A DNA stretch of 64,000 bases from Pseudomonas synxantha (GCF_900105675.1 NZ_LT629786.1:2728001-2792000); one strand, 5' to 3'. Numbered from the stretch's first letter, positions 41,414-49,775 are shown. The notes: generated by a model from the letters alone, not told the origin. Numbers and translations: made by a program.

Positions 41414-42592
41414 TCAGCTCCTGCGCGCCTGCAGGACCGAGGCATAGTTGGCCACCGCCATGCCGCCCATGTTGAACACCAGACCAAATTCCGGGTTGGG
41501 CGCCGCCAGGCCAATCGGTTCGCCGGTCAATTGCCGGAACGCCAAGGCATGCATGGAGACACCGGTGGCGCCGACGGGGTGCCCCTTGGCCTTGAGCCCA
41601 CCGGAAAGATTCACCGGCAAGCGCCCGCCGGCGCGCACTACCCCGCTGTCGAGTACGCGGTGTCCCTCGCCCTTGGGCGCCAGGCCCATGGCTTCGTAGA
41701 TCAGCAACTCGGCGATGGTGAAGCAGTCATGAACCTCAGCGAAGCTCAGGTCGGCCAGGGTCACATTCGCCCCGCGCAGGGCTGAATGGATCGCCCGCTG
41801 CGGGCCCTCAAACGCCAGGATATCGCGCTGGGCGATGGGCAAGGTGTCGTTGACCTGGGTCATCGCCCGGATCTGCACATCGCGACGAAATGCCCGCGCA
41901 CGCTTGGGCGACGCCAGGATGATCGCGGCGGCGCCGTCGCTGATCAGCGAGCAGTCGGTCAGGCGCAGGGAATCGGCCACGAACGGGTTGCTCTGGGACA
42001 CGTTGTTGCAGTGCTCGAAATTCATTTCCCGATGCATCTGTGCCAGCGGGTTGGCCATGGCGTTGGAGTGGTTCTTGGTGGCGATGGCCGCCATCGAGCC
42101 CAGCGGGCAGTGATAGCGCTCGGCGTATTGCTGCGCAGCGCGGCCAAACAGTTGCGGGAAACTCAGGCCGGCTTCGGCCGGATCATTCTGGTAGCCGGCA
42201 CCGGCGAGGGCCTGGGTGACGGCGGCGGTGCTGGTGTGGGTCATCTTCTCGGCGCCCACCACCAGCACCAGTTCGGCGCTGCCGGAGAGAATCGCATTGA
42301 CCCCCGCCTGGATCGCCGCCGAGCCGGACGCGCAGGCGTTTTCGCAGCGGGTGGCGGGTTTGAAGCGCAGCCCGGGGTCGGCCTGCAGCAGCAACGAGGC
42401 GGCAAACCCATCGGGCACCAGCCCCGAATTGAAATGGCCGAGGAACAGCGCGTCGATTTGCGACGCGTCAATCGCGGCGTCGTTCAGGGCTTCACGGGTG
42501 ACCTGGACGATCAAGTCTTCCAGCGTGGTGCCTTCCAGGCGACCGAAACGGGAATGACCAGCGGCAACAATGGAGACGCAATCAGCAGGCAT
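41414..42592 (-). CDS. Thiolase-family acetyl-CoA acyltransferase (SCP-x type)
   Basis: About 392 residues of the thiolase fold. The nucleophilic Cys is in ATRCENACASGSAAIQAGVN, the second-half His in FAEVHDCFTIAELLIYEAMG, and the C-terminal loop is SGGLKAKGHPVGATGVSM, the GHPxGATG motif. The SCP-x subgroup usually handles branched or bulky acyl chains. The ATG at 42592 is preferred over an upstream in-frame TTG. First gene of the thiolase-ligase-transporter unit, opposite a PAS-LuxR regulator. Confidence 0.88.
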   Translation of the reverse strand: MPADCVSIVAAGHSRFGRLEGTTLEDLIVQVTREALNDAAIDASQIDALFLGHFNSGLVPDGFAASLLLQADPGLRFKPATRCENACASGSAAIQAGVNAILSGSAELVLVVGAEKMTHTSTAAVTQALAGAGYQNDPAEAGLSFPQLFGRAAQQYAERYHCPLGSMAAIATKNHSNAMANPLAQMHREMNFEHCNNVSQSNPFVADSLRLTDCSLISDGAAAIILASPKRARAFRRDVQIRAMTQVNDTLPIAQRDILAFEGPQRAIHSALRGANVTLADLSFAEVHDCFTIAELLIYEAMGLAPKGEGHRVLDSGVVRAGGRLPVNLSGGLKAKGHPVGATGVSMHALAFRQLTGEPIGLAAPNPEFGLVFNMGGMAVANYASVLQARRS

Positions 42593-42666
42593 AATCAATT
42601 TCTTCTGTTCTTGATCCGGACTTTACCTACAATGACCCACCCCCGGTCGCGCGCCAATTCGTGTAA

Positions 42667-42686
42667 CTACTTACATAGGTAAGTAG
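42667..42686. promoter_or_regulatory. 20-bp palindrome between thiolase and LuxR genes
   Basis: CTACTTAC (42667-42674), ATAG, GTAAGTAG (42679-42686): perfect 8-bp arms, 35 bp before the LuxR-type start and 75 bp before the thiolase start. A dyad of this length and position fits the site of the LuxR-type regulator controlling the operon and perhaps itself. Confidence 0.65.
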
Positions 42687-42721
42687 CGCGCCAGGGTATT
42701 GAACAACGAGGCAGGACGCCC

Positions 42722-43294
42722 ATGAACGCGCTAGCACAACAATTCCAAGACCTCGAACGCCTGGCGTTCAAGCTGTCTCCTGCCCCGCAGATCGTCACCA
42801 GCAATCGTGTGATACTCGACTGCAACGACGCCTTCCTGAAACTGTTCGGCTATACACGCGACGCGCTGGTCAATCAGTTGACCCTGCTGATCTACCCGTC
42901 CCAGGCCGACTACCACGCCATCGGCAAGCGCAGCCATGACTGGCTGCTCGACAGCGACAACGGCTTTTACTCCGATGAGCGCTTCATGCAGCATCATAAC
43001 GGCGAAGTATTCTGGGCCAAGTCCCACGGCTACACCCTCACCCCCAAAGACCCGTTCAAGCTGATGATCTGGCACTTCGAACGCCTGGACCGCCTGCACC
43101 AGGGCACAGGCGACCTCACACCCCGGGAGCGCGAGATCGCCATGCACATCGTCAATGGCTTCAAGTCCAAGGAAATCGCCCTGCGCCTGGCGATTTCCCA
43201 CCGCACGGTGGAGGTGCATCGGGCGCGGTTGATGAAGAAGCTGCAGGCCAAGACCGTGGTGGAGTTGGTGTCGAAGATCATTATGGTGGTGTGA
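42722..43294 (+). CDS. PAS-LuxR transcriptional regulator
   Basis: 190 residues. Residues about 15-115 form a PAS domain (APQIVTSNRVILDCNDAFLK, LFGYTRDALVNQLTLLIYPS, the WAKSHGYTL region). Residues about 125-185 are a LuxR/FixJ HTH: LTPREREIAMHIVNGFKSKE followed by IALRLAISHRTVEVHRARLM. There is no phosphoacceptor domain, so it senses through PAS, possibly binding a small aromatic or acyl ligand. It is divergent from the thiolase/ligase/MHS-transporter operon with a perfect dyad between, so it is the likely operon activator. Confidence 0.87.
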   Translation: MNALAQQFQDLERLAFKLSPAPQIVTSNRVILDCNDAFLKLFGYTRDALVNQLTLLIYPSQADYHAIGKRSHDWLLDSDNGFYSDERFMQHHNGEVFWAKSHGYTLTPKDPFKLMIWHFERLDRLHQGTGDLTPREREIAMHIVNGFKSKEIALRLAISHRTVEVHRARLMKKLQAKTVVELVSKIIMVV

Positions 43295-43327
43295 TACCCA
43301 ACTGCGAGCTGTTTAGCCTACTCGGTC

Positions 43328-43402
43328 AAAATGTGGGAGGGGGCTTGCTCCCGATGACGCTGGGACAGCCTCAGATATGTTCATCTGACACTCCCTCATC
43401 GG
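43328..43402. repeat. Left part of an interrupted REPIN
   Basis: GTGGGAGGGGGCTTGCTCCC at its start, then a spacer ending GACACTCCCTCATCGG, which is the inner side of the second REP as seen in the intact REPIN at 36.3 kb. The REP breaks off at CATCGG (43397-43402), where the 457-bp element begins. The other end resumes at 43860. Confidence 0.7.
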
Positions 43403-43859
43403 CTCATGAATATCTACACAACTCACGCAGCCACCATCAGTAACCACGATGCGAAGCGAGCCGCGCTTGATCTTGATCTGCTTTTGATCTCAGGCGCCCC
43501 GTTAAACCACGCTGGCCGGAATTCGACAGGGATTTGGGGGGTAAACCGGCAGGGATGCCGGTTTAGCCGCCCCGCGCCATGGATGGCGCGTGGCGGCGGC
43601 CCCCCAAATCCATGGCGGATTACGGGCACACCGAGCCTGGGCGAGGTGCCGAGTGGTGGGGCAAGAGCCTTTTGGTTACTTTTGGGCTCTTTTCAAAAGT
43701 GACCCGCTGTAAAAGCGGAACCAATAGTGGCCGTAACCCAAATAACGGATATGTACTCGATCAACTCCAACATCCTGGTGGGCTGTCAGGCCGCCATCGG
43801 GAGCAAGCCCCCTCCCACAGGTCCAGCGGCGTAACCAAAGTTGTGTAGATACCCATGGC
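43403..43859 (+). mobile_element. 457-bp non-autonomous structured element with terminal inverted repeats, copy 1
   Basis: Left end CTCATGAATATCTACACAAC (43403-43422), right end GTTGTGTAGATACCCATGGC (43840-43859). Twelve bases, TATCTACACAAC/GTTGTGTAGATA, match perfectly and the next CATG also matches. CATCGG flanks both sides (43397-43402 and 43860-43865) as a possible target duplication within a REPIN. Inside is a nested fold: outer stem GGATTTGGGGGG/CCCCCCAAATCC (43530-43541, 43600-43611) enclosing AAACCGGC/GCCGGTTT and CGCGCCAT/ATGGCGCG hairpins, then CCGCT/AGCGG further on, and an internal REP at 43791-43820. A 98-codon frame (43406-43702) is open here and in copy 2 but resembles no protein. 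No transposase is encoded. Confidence 0.65.
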
Positions 43860-43907
43860 CATCGGGGTCAAGTCGAATCGTCACACCGCCCCTCCCACAT
43901 TAGATCT
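43860..43907. repeat. Right part of the interrupted REPIN
   Basis: CATCGGGGTCAAGTCGAATC continues the broken REP, followed by GTCACACCGCCCCTCCCACA. The same AAGTCGAATCGTC block is present in inverse orientation in the intact REPIN at 36.25 kb. It ends 9 bp before the dehydrogenase stop codon and probably shapes its 3' end. Confidence 0.65.
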
Positions 43908-43915
43908 GCTGCGTC

Positions 43916-44983
43916 TCAGGCTGCATGGCTTTCGCGCTTCAAGCTGTCCATATCGATCACAAAACGATACTTCACATCACCCTTGAGCATGCGCTCATAG
44001 GCTTCGTTGATGCCCTGGATATCGATCATTTCCACATCCGAGACAATCCCGTGCTTGGCGCAGAAATCCAGCATCTCCTGGGTTTCCTGGATGCCGCCGA
44101 TCAGCGAGCCGGCCAGGCTGCGGCGCTTGAAGATCAGGTTGAATACCGTGGGCGACGGGTGCGGGCTGTCGGGGGCGCCGACCAGGGTCATGGTGCCGTC
44201 GCGCTTGAGCAGGTTGAGGAAGGCATCCAGGTCATGGGGTGCGGCGACGGTGTTGAGGATGAAGTCCAGGCTGTTGGCGACCTTGGCCATTTCATCCGAG
44301 TTTTTGGAAACTACCACCTGGTCGGCACCCAGGCGCAGACCGTCTTCGCGCTTGTTCGGTGAGGTGGTGAACAGCGTCACGTGGGCGCCCATGGCGTGGG
44401 CAATCTTGACGGCCATATGCCCAAGCCCGCCAAGGCCGACCACACCGACTTTCTGGCCGGGGCCGACCTTCCAGTGGTGCAGCGGCGAGTAAGTGGTGAT
44501 GCCCGCGCACAACAACGGCGCCACGGCCGCCAGGTTCGAGGCGTCGTGGGAGATGTGCAGTACGAACTGCTCCTTGACCACGATATTGTCCGAGTAGCCG
44601 CCGAAGGTGTTTTCGCCGCCGAACACCGGGCCGTTATAGGTGCCGGTAAAGCCGTTCTCGCAGTACTGCTCCTCGCCCTGCGCGCAGGATGCGCACTGCT
44701 GACAGCTGTCGACCATGCAGCCGACGCCGGCCAGGTCGCCGACCTTGAATTTTTTCACATTGGCGCCCACCGCCGTCACCCGGCCAACAATTTCATGCCC
44801 GGGCACCGAAGGGTAAAGGGTGTTGTGCCACTCGTTGCGCACGGTGTGCAGGTCGGAGTGGCATACCCCGCAATAGAGAATGTCGATCTGTACATCGTCA
44901 GCCCCCGGCGCACGGCGCTCGAAGGTGTAGGGCTTGAGGGTGTCCTTGGCGTTCTGGGCGGCGTAGCTGTAAGTCTTGGCCAT
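43916..44983 (-). CDS. Zinc-dependent NADP alcohol dehydrogenase (YahK/CAD type)
   Basis: About 355 residues. It has the catalytic zinc site CGVCHSDLHTVRNEW, GHEIVGRVTAVG, and the structural zinc site CMVDSCQQCASCAQGEEQYC. The Rossmann motif is VGVVGLGGLGHMAVKIAHA. It resembles E. coli YahK and cinnamyl-alcohol-type dehydrogenases that reduce broad-range aldehydes with NADPH. The start MAKTYSYAAQNAKD follows AGGTGA, preferred over MNEM three codons earlier. A probable single-gene unit between a REPIN/element block and the VOC protein gene. Confidence 0.92.
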   Translation of the reverse strand: MAKTYSYAAQNAKDTLKPYTFERRAPGADDVQIDILYCGVCHSDLHTVRNEWHNTLYPSVPGHEIVGRVTAVGANVKKFKVGDLAGVGCMVDSCQQCASCAQGEEQYCENGFTGTYNGPVFGGENTFGGYSDNIVVKEQFVLHISHDASNLAAVAPLLCAGITTYSPLHHWKVGPGQKVGVVGLGGLGHMAVKIAHAMGAHVTLFTTSPNKREDGLRLGADQVVVSKNSDEMAKVANSLDFILNTVAAPHDLDAFLNLLKRDGTMTLVGAPDSPHPSPTVFNLIFKRRSLAGSLIGGIQETQEMLDFCAKHGIVSDVEMIDIQGINEAYERMLKGDVKYRFVIDMDSLKRESHAA

Positions 44984-45125
44984 TTCGTTCACCTGTTTGA
45001 TCTGACGTAGAGAATCAGTTGACCCGCATAGACGCTGAACCGTTCAACCAAGCACGCCCATACAATCGGCACCACTGCCTGAGCCCCTAAGCTTTTGACT
45101 TTCTTGACAGCGCAGGAGACTAGGC

Positions 45126-46013
45126 ATGAGTAGGCAAGTGAGAGCGGCATCCCTGGCAGTGACGTTGCTGGCTGGGGCCATGATGGGCAGCGCCTGGGCG
45201 GCTACGCCGATGGTCGCCGTAGCGCCGCAATATGACACCAGCCATGTGTATGTGGCACCGGCGGAGGTGGAGCGTTTTGCCCAGAGCTTCCTGGCCACGT
45301 TCGGCGGCAAGAGTACGCCCCAGGTAGTGGTCAATGTACTGCCAGTGCCAAGCAGCACCACCTCGCAACTGTTGCAGACCCCGGCCGGTACGGTGTCGCT
45401 GTTCGGTTTCACCACGCCCATCCCCCATCCGTTTGGCCAGGAACGCAATGGCTACCTGGTCAAGGACATGGACGTAGCGCTCAAGGCCGCACGTGAAAAC
45501 GGTGCCGCGGTGATCGTCAGCGACTTTCCCGACCCCATCGGTCGTGATGCCGTGGTGCAGTGGCCAGGCGGCGTGAACATGCAACTCTACTGGCACACCA
45601 AGACTCCGGATTACGCCGCCTTCCAGACGGTGCCGGAAAACCGCGTATACCTCAGCGCAGACCGCTTTATCAAGGCCTTCGTCGGTTTCTCCCATGGCAA
45701 AGTCATTGCCGATGACAAGCAGGCGCCCGGGGTCGACGTCGGCCAGGCCGGCGGTATGTACCGACGCGTCGACATCGAGTCGCCATTTGGGCGCATGGCG
45801 GTGCTGGTCACCAACGGCCAACTGCCCTACCCCTTCGGCCATGAAACCACCGGTTACCAGGTGGCCGACTTGACCGCCACGCTGGCCAAGGCCACCGGCT
45901 CAGGGGCCAAAGTGCTGGTGCCGAGCTTCGACAGCAAACGCCGTCGCAGCGCGTTGGTGGAATTCCCCGGCGGCTACGTCGCGGAAATCCACCAGCTCAC
46001 TGCGGCAAAATGA
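45126..46013 (+). CDS. Exported tandem VOC/glyoxalase-fold protein
   Basis: 295 residues with a signal peptide (ASLAVTLLAGAMMGSAWA, cleavage before ATPMVAV). Two homologous halves follow. Each has a P-[YH]-PFG block, a GY-x-V segment and a PGG motif (for example IPHPFGQERNGYLVKDMDVA and LPYPFGHETTGYQVADLTAT), so it is an internally duplicated vicinal-oxygen-chelate protein. The metal ligands of glyoxalase I are not obvious, so no enzyme activity is claimed. Its stop overlaps the start of an outer-membrane porin gene (ATGA), linking a periplasmic binding or lyase protein with a channel. Confidence 0.82.
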   Translation: MSRQVRAASLAVTLLAGAMMGSAWAATPMVAVAPQYDTSHVYVAPAEVERFAQSFLATFGGKSTPQVVVNVLPVPSSTTSQLLQTPAGTVSLFGFTTPIPHPFGQERNGYLVKDMDVALKAARENGAAVIVSDFPDPIGRDAVVQWPGGVNMQLYWHTKTPDYAAFQTVPENRVYLSADRFIKAFVGFSHGKVIADDKQAPGVDVGQAGGMYRRVDIESPFGRMAVLVTNGQLPYPFGHETTGYQVADLTATLAKATGSGAKVLVPSFDSKRRRSALVEFPGGYVAEIHQLTAAK

Positions 46014-47401
46014 TTCGCCGTACAGGCTGGGGCCTGGCCGTGCTGTGGCCGCTGCTTGCCGGCAGCGCCCACGCCGACGCGCAACCGACCCGTCCGGCGA
46101 TCAAGGCCAATCGTTGGCAGGAGGACTGGTCCGTGCTCAAGGATCCGGCACTGCGCACGCAACCATTGGACAAACTCAAGTACATCCCGCTGTCCGCCGC
46201 CAACCCGTTCACCTATCTGTCTTTGGGTGCGACGTTGCGCGAACGCTTCGAGATGAACGACGCCAGCGGGTTCGGCGTGCGCGATGTGCAGCGTGACCGC
46301 TACCTGATCCAGCGTTTCCAGGTGCATGCCGACTTGCACCTGGACGAGCATTGGCGGCTGTTCACCCAGCTGGAGGATGTGCGGGCTTATGACAAGACCA
46401 CGATCGGCGGTGCCGACCAGAACCGTGTCGACCTGCGCCTGGCCTTTGCCGAGTACGTAAACACTTTCAGCGCCGGCACGTTCAAGGCACGGGCTGGCCG
46501 CCAGGATTTTGCCTTCGACTTGCAGCGCTTTATCTCGTCACGGGACGGCCCGAATGTGCGGCAGTCCTTCGATGCGTTGTGGGCCGATTGGGAAACGCCG
46601 CAATGGCGTTTTATCGGGATTGCCAGCCAACCGGTGCAGTACCAGGATGGCCGGCATTTCGATGACAAATCCAACCGTGATGCGCGCTTTCACCTGCTGC
46701 GGGTCGAGCGGCTGGTGGGCGGCAGCAATGAGCTGTCAGCCTATTACGGCGTCTACGAACGCAGGGCCGCGCACTACCTGGACGCCGACGGCGACGAGAC
46801 CCGCCAGCTGCTCGACACACGCCTGGGCGGCGCGGCCCAAGGCTTCGACTGGGATATCGAAGCCATGCTGCAAAGGGGCTCGGTGGGCAGCAAGACCATC
46901 CGCGCCTGGGCGGGCGGCAGCCGCACTGGCTACACCTTCGACACACTGGCATGGAAACCGCGGATCGGCCTGCAACTGGATATCGCCTCCGGTGACCGCA
47001 AGGGCGGTGACGGTCGCGTCGGCACCTTCAACCCGCTGTTCCCCAATGGCTACTATTTTTCCCTGGCCGGTTATACGGGCTACAGCAACCTGATCCACGT
47101 CAAGCCGTCGATCACCGTCAAGCCCATCGCCAAGCTCAGCGTGCAAACCGCCATCGGCCTGCTCTGGCGGCAGACCACCGCGGACGCGGTCTACACCCAG
47201 CCCAACCTGGCCGTCGCCGGCACCGCTGGCCAGGGTGAACGCTGGACTGGCGCCTACGGTCAACTACGCACCGACTACGCTTTTACGTCCAACCTCAGTG
47301 GCGCAGTCGAAGCTGTGCACTATGCCGTCGGCCAGACCCTGCGCGATGCCGGCGGGCACGACAGCAACTACCTGGGCATGGAGCTCAAGTTCAGTTGGTA
47401 A
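46010..47401 (+). CDS. Alginate-export-family (AlgE-like) outer-membrane channel
   Basis: 463 residues with a signal peptide (GLAVLWPLLAGSAHA, cleavage before DAQPTRP) and a large beta-barrel ending in FSW. FTYLSLGATLRERFEMNDAS, RYLIQRFQVHADLHLDEHWR and VNTFSAGTFKARAGRQDFAF are typical of the PF13372 alginate_exp family, which includes many Pseudomonas uptake porins besides AlgE. No alginate genes are nearby, so a substrate-specific porin role is more likely. Translationally coupled to the VOC-fold gene. Confidence 0.85.
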   Translation: MIRRTGWGLAVLWPLLAGSAHADAQPTRPAIKANRWQEDWSVLKDPALRTQPLDKLKYIPLSAANPFTYLSLGATLRERFEMNDASGFGVRDVQRDRYLIQRFQVHADLHLDEHWRLFTQLEDVRAYDKTTIGGADQNRVDLRLAFAEYVNTFSAGTFKARAGRQDFAFDLQRFISSRDGPNVRQSFDALWADWETPQWRFIGIASQPVQYQDGRHFDDKSNRDARFHLLRVERLVGGSNELSAYYGVYERRAAHYLDADGDETRQLLDTRLGGAAQGFDWDIEAMLQRGSVGSKTIRAWAGGSRTGYTFDTLAWKPRIGLQLDIASGDRKGGDGRVGTFNPLFPNGYYFSLAGYTGYSNLIHVKPSITVKPIAKLSVQTAIGLLWRQTTADAVYTQPNLAVAGTAGQGERWTGAYGQLRTDYAFTSNLSGAVEAVHYAVGQTLRDAGGHDSNYLGMELKFSW

Positions 47402-47498
47402 GCCCAGGCAAGCACACCCGTACAAGCCTGTGGTTGGGTTTACGGCAATAGTAACGCGGATTTTTCACTGCTCTTATCACTCAAGCAAGGAGATTCAG

Positions 47499-48317
47499 AT
47501 GAGCACATTCGTTGCCAAAGACGGTACCCAGATCTACTTCAAGGACTGGGGCAGCGGCAAGCCCGTGCTGTTCAGCCACGGCTGGCCGCTGGATGCCGAC
47601 ATGTGGGAATACCAGATGGAATACCTGAGCAGCCGCGGCTTTCGCACCATTGCGTTCGACCGCCGTGGTTTCGGCCGCTCGGACCAGCCCTGGACCGGTA
47701 ATGACTACGACACCTTCGCCGACGATATCGCCCAGTTGATCGAACACCTGGACCTGCAGGACGTGACCCTGGTGGGCTTTTCCATGGGTGGCGGTGACGT
47801 GGCGCGTTATATCGCCCGCCATGGCAGCGCCCGTGTCGCCGGCCTGGTGCTGTTGGGGGCGGTGACGCCGATCTTTGGTCAGAAACCTGATTATCCCCAG
47901 GGCGTCCCCGCTGACGTATTCGATGGCATCCAGGCGGGCCTGTTGAAAGATCGCGCGCAATTCATCAGCGATTTCAACACCCCGTTCTTCGGCCTCAACA
48001 AAGGCCAGGAAGTCTCGGAGGGCGTGCTCACCCAAACCCTGCAGATCGCCCTGCAAGCCTCGCTGAAATCCACCGTGGACTGCGTCACCGCATTCTCACA
48101 AACCGACTTCCGTCCCGACATGGCCAAGATCAACGTGCCGACCCTGGTGATCCACGGCGATGGCGACCAGATCGTACCGTTCGAGACCACCGGCAAGGTC
48201 GCGGCCGAGATGATCCAGGGCGCGCAATTGAAGGTCTACAAGGATGCACCCCACGGGTTTGCCGCAACCCACACCCAACAGCTCAATGAAGACCTGCTGG
48301 CGTTCCTGAACCGCTGA
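47499..48317 (+). CDS. Non-haem chloroperoxidase / arylesterase-type alpha/beta hydrolase
   Basis: 272 residues, almost collinear with cofactor-free haloperoxidases: FKDWGSGKPVLFSHGWPLDA, IAFDRRGFGRSDQPWTG, nucleophile Ser in LVGFSMGGGDVARYIARHG, Asp in VIHGDGDQIVPFETTG and His in YKDAPHGFAATH. The family hydrolyses esters and can form peracids. AAGGAGATTCAG precedes the ATG, so the longer in-frame upstream codons are not used. Single gene, closed by a strong terminator. Confidence 0.93.
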   Translation: MSTFVAKDGTQIYFKDWGSGKPVLFSHGWPLDADMWEYQMEYLSSRGFRTIAFDRRGFGRSDQPWTGNDYDTFADDIAQLIEHLDLQDVTLVGFSMGGGDVARYIARHGSARVAGLVLLGAVTPIFGQKPDYPQGVPADVFDGIQAGLLKDRAQFISDFNTPFFGLNKGQEVSEGVLTQTLQIALQASLKSTVDCVTAFSQTDFRPDMAKINVPTLVIHGDGDQIVPFETTGKVAAEMIQGAQLKVYKDAPHGFAATHTQQLNEDLLAFLNR

Positions 48318-48344
48318 ACCGCTTGAAACCTCCTCTCCTTGTTT

Positions 48345-48369
48345 GGCCGGGCTCGCCCGGCCTTTTTTT
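48345..48369 (+). terminator. Rho-independent terminator of the hydrolase gene
   Basis: GGCCGGGC, CTCG-type short loop, GCCCGGCC followed by seven T, 27 bp past the stop codon. The reverse strand lacks a comparable T-run, so it mainly serves the plus-strand gene. Confidence 0.9.
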
Positions 48370-48371
48370 GC

Positions 48372-48758
48372 TCAGGCAAAACGCTGAGCCACTACCAGCC
48401 GGCCCGGCCCGGCAATGAGGATGCTGGTAAAGATGATCAACAGCAGCCAGCCGAACTGTCCCTCGAACAGCGTCCACTCCGGGTGCACCACCAGCAAGGC
48501 GATGACCAGCACCGCCAGGATCGGCAGGCAGGCCAGGCGCACCAGCACACCCGCGATGATCAGTAGCGGGCACAGCACCTCGGCGAAAATCGCCAGCAAC
48601 AAGGTGACCTGGGCCCCAAGATGAAACGGGTCTTCGATCAGCTTCAACTGTTCGCCGTAGTTGAGCAATTTGGGCAACCCATGTACCCACAGCAGGAACA
48701 GCGCCCCGCTGGCCCGCAGGAACAACAGCCCGATATCCTGATTTCTTGTTTCGTTCAT
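48372..48758 (-). CDS. DoxX-family inner-membrane protein
   Basis: 128 residues with four hydrophobic helices: IGLLFLRASGALFLLWVHGL, LLAIFAEVLCPLLIIAGVL, LPILAVLVIALLVVHPEW and WLLLIIFTSILIAGPGRLVV. FAEVxxPLLIIxGxxxR is the DoxX/SURF4-like signature. Members are linked to redox or thiol homeostasis in some bacteria, but the role here is unknown. The start MNETRNQDIGLLFLR was chosen because the upstream codons are non-hydrophobic and unlike the family. It lies next to, but is not clearly co-transcribed with, the LysR gene upstream. Confidence 0.85.
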   Translation of the reverse strand: MNETRNQDIGLLFLRASGALFLLWVHGLPKLLNYGEQLKLIEDPFHLGAQVTLLLAIFAEVLCPLLIIAGVLVRLACLPILAVLVIALLVVHPEWTLFEGQFGWLLLIIFTSILIAGPGRLVVAQRFA

Positions 48759-48838
48759 AGACCACCTGTGTCCGTCGACAATGACTGACCGCAGTGTCCC
48801 CACAGTCGCACCCATGCGCTTGCAGGCTTGTGCTGACC

Positions 48839-49714
48839 TCAGACCATCGCAGCCGCGAATCCCGCGACGATTTCATCGATCACCACTCGCACCCGCGCGG
48901 TATGGCGCAGGTCGGCGTGGGTGACCAGCCACACGTCATAGGGCAACGGCCGCGTGCGTTGCGGCCACAGGCGTACCAGGCCGTCCCGTAGGCCGGTGCA
49001 AACCGGAATCTCGCCGAGGCCGATCCCGGCGGCGATGGAGCGGCGCACCAACAGGCTCGAACTCAAGGAAGCGACGATGCGCCCGCGGCCCAGGGGCTCG
49101 GACACCAGAGCCATGTCTTTCTGGCTTTGCAGGTAGGGTTGATACACCACCAGGTCGTGGCCTTCGAACAGGCTGCCGGGTGCCGGCATGCCGTGACGGT
49201 CGATATAGGACTGTGCAGCAAACAACCCCACCGGCCAGCGGGCAATACGGCGGGCGATCAGATCGGGATTGTCCGGGCGGATGTTGCGCACGGCGATGTC
49301 GGTTTCACGCTTGGCCAGGCTGAGGAACTGGGTCGACGCATCCAGTTGCACGCGCACATCCGGGTGTTGCTGGTGTAGCCGGGCGATGGCCGGAATCAGG
49401 AAATCGACGGCCAGGGAGTCGGTGGTGCTGACGCGCACAGTGCCGGTGAGGCGATCATCCAGGCCTTGGATCTGGCGCTGGAGATCCAGGGCCGAGTGCT
49501 CCATTTTTTCTACCGAAAGCAAGGCGGCCTCGCCTACCGCAGTCAAGGCGTAGCCTTCGGGAGTACGCAGGAACAGCGTCGCGCCCAGGGATTTTTCCAG
49601 GGCATTGATCCGCCGCCCGACGGTGGCCTGGTCAACCCCCAGCACCCGCGCCGCGCCCCTTGAGGTGCTTTCGCGGCAAACCGCCAGGAACACCCGCGCA
49701 TCATCCCAGTTCAT
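48839..49714 (-). CDS. LysR-family regulator
   Basis: About 291 residues. HTH: MNWDDARVFLAVCRESTSRG followed by LGVDQATVGRRINALEKSLG. Effector domain from about residue 90 (GTVRVSTTDSLAVDFLIPAI). It is divergent from an MFS/quinone-oxidoreductase operon. A 16-bp palindrome lies 12 bp before its own start, so autorepression and control of the divergent operon are likely. The ATG at 49714 is preferred over the GTG one codon upstream. Confidence 0.9.
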   Translation of the reverse strand: MNWDDARVFLAVCRESTSRGAARVLGVDQATVGRRINALEKSLGATLFLRTPEGYALTAVGEAALLSVEKMEHSALDLQRQIQGLDDRLTGTVRVSTTDSLAVDFLIPAIARLHQQHPDVRVQLDASTQFLSLAKRETDIAVRNIRPDNPDLIARRIARWPVGLFAAQSYIDRHGMPAPGSLFEGHDLVVYQPYLQSQKDMALVSEPLGRGRIVASLSSSLLVRRSIAAGIGLGEIPVCTGLRDGLVRLWPQRTRPLPYDVWLVTHADLRHTARVRVVIDEIVAGFAAAMV

Positions 49715-49726
49715 CACTTCCCCTTA

Positions 49727-49775
49727 GATGCATATATGCATCGGTGCGACTTAAATTCGCTGCATTATTGCATCG
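49727..49775. promoter_or_regulatory. LysR-type operator region with two related TGCA sites
   Basis: GATGCATATATGCATC (49727-49742) is a perfect 16-bp palindrome. TGCATTATTGCATCG (49761-49775) repeats the GCAT...TGCATCG pattern 34 bp further on. Both lie between the divergent LysR (49714) and MFS (49826) starts, the usual recognition/activation site arrangement of LysR regulators. Confidence 0.6.

Noticed and set aside
43406..43702. 98-codon open frame inside the structured element, also open in the second copy
   Set aside because: Not called as a gene: no protein family resemblance, no convincing ribosome-binding site, and the sequence is better explained by conserved stems. Kept as a point to test in the findings.
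43295..43915. CRISPR array or tRNA in the 620-bp intergenic region
   Set aside because: The repeats are REPs and a unique structured element without regular spacing, and no cloverleaf or CCA-end pattern was found.
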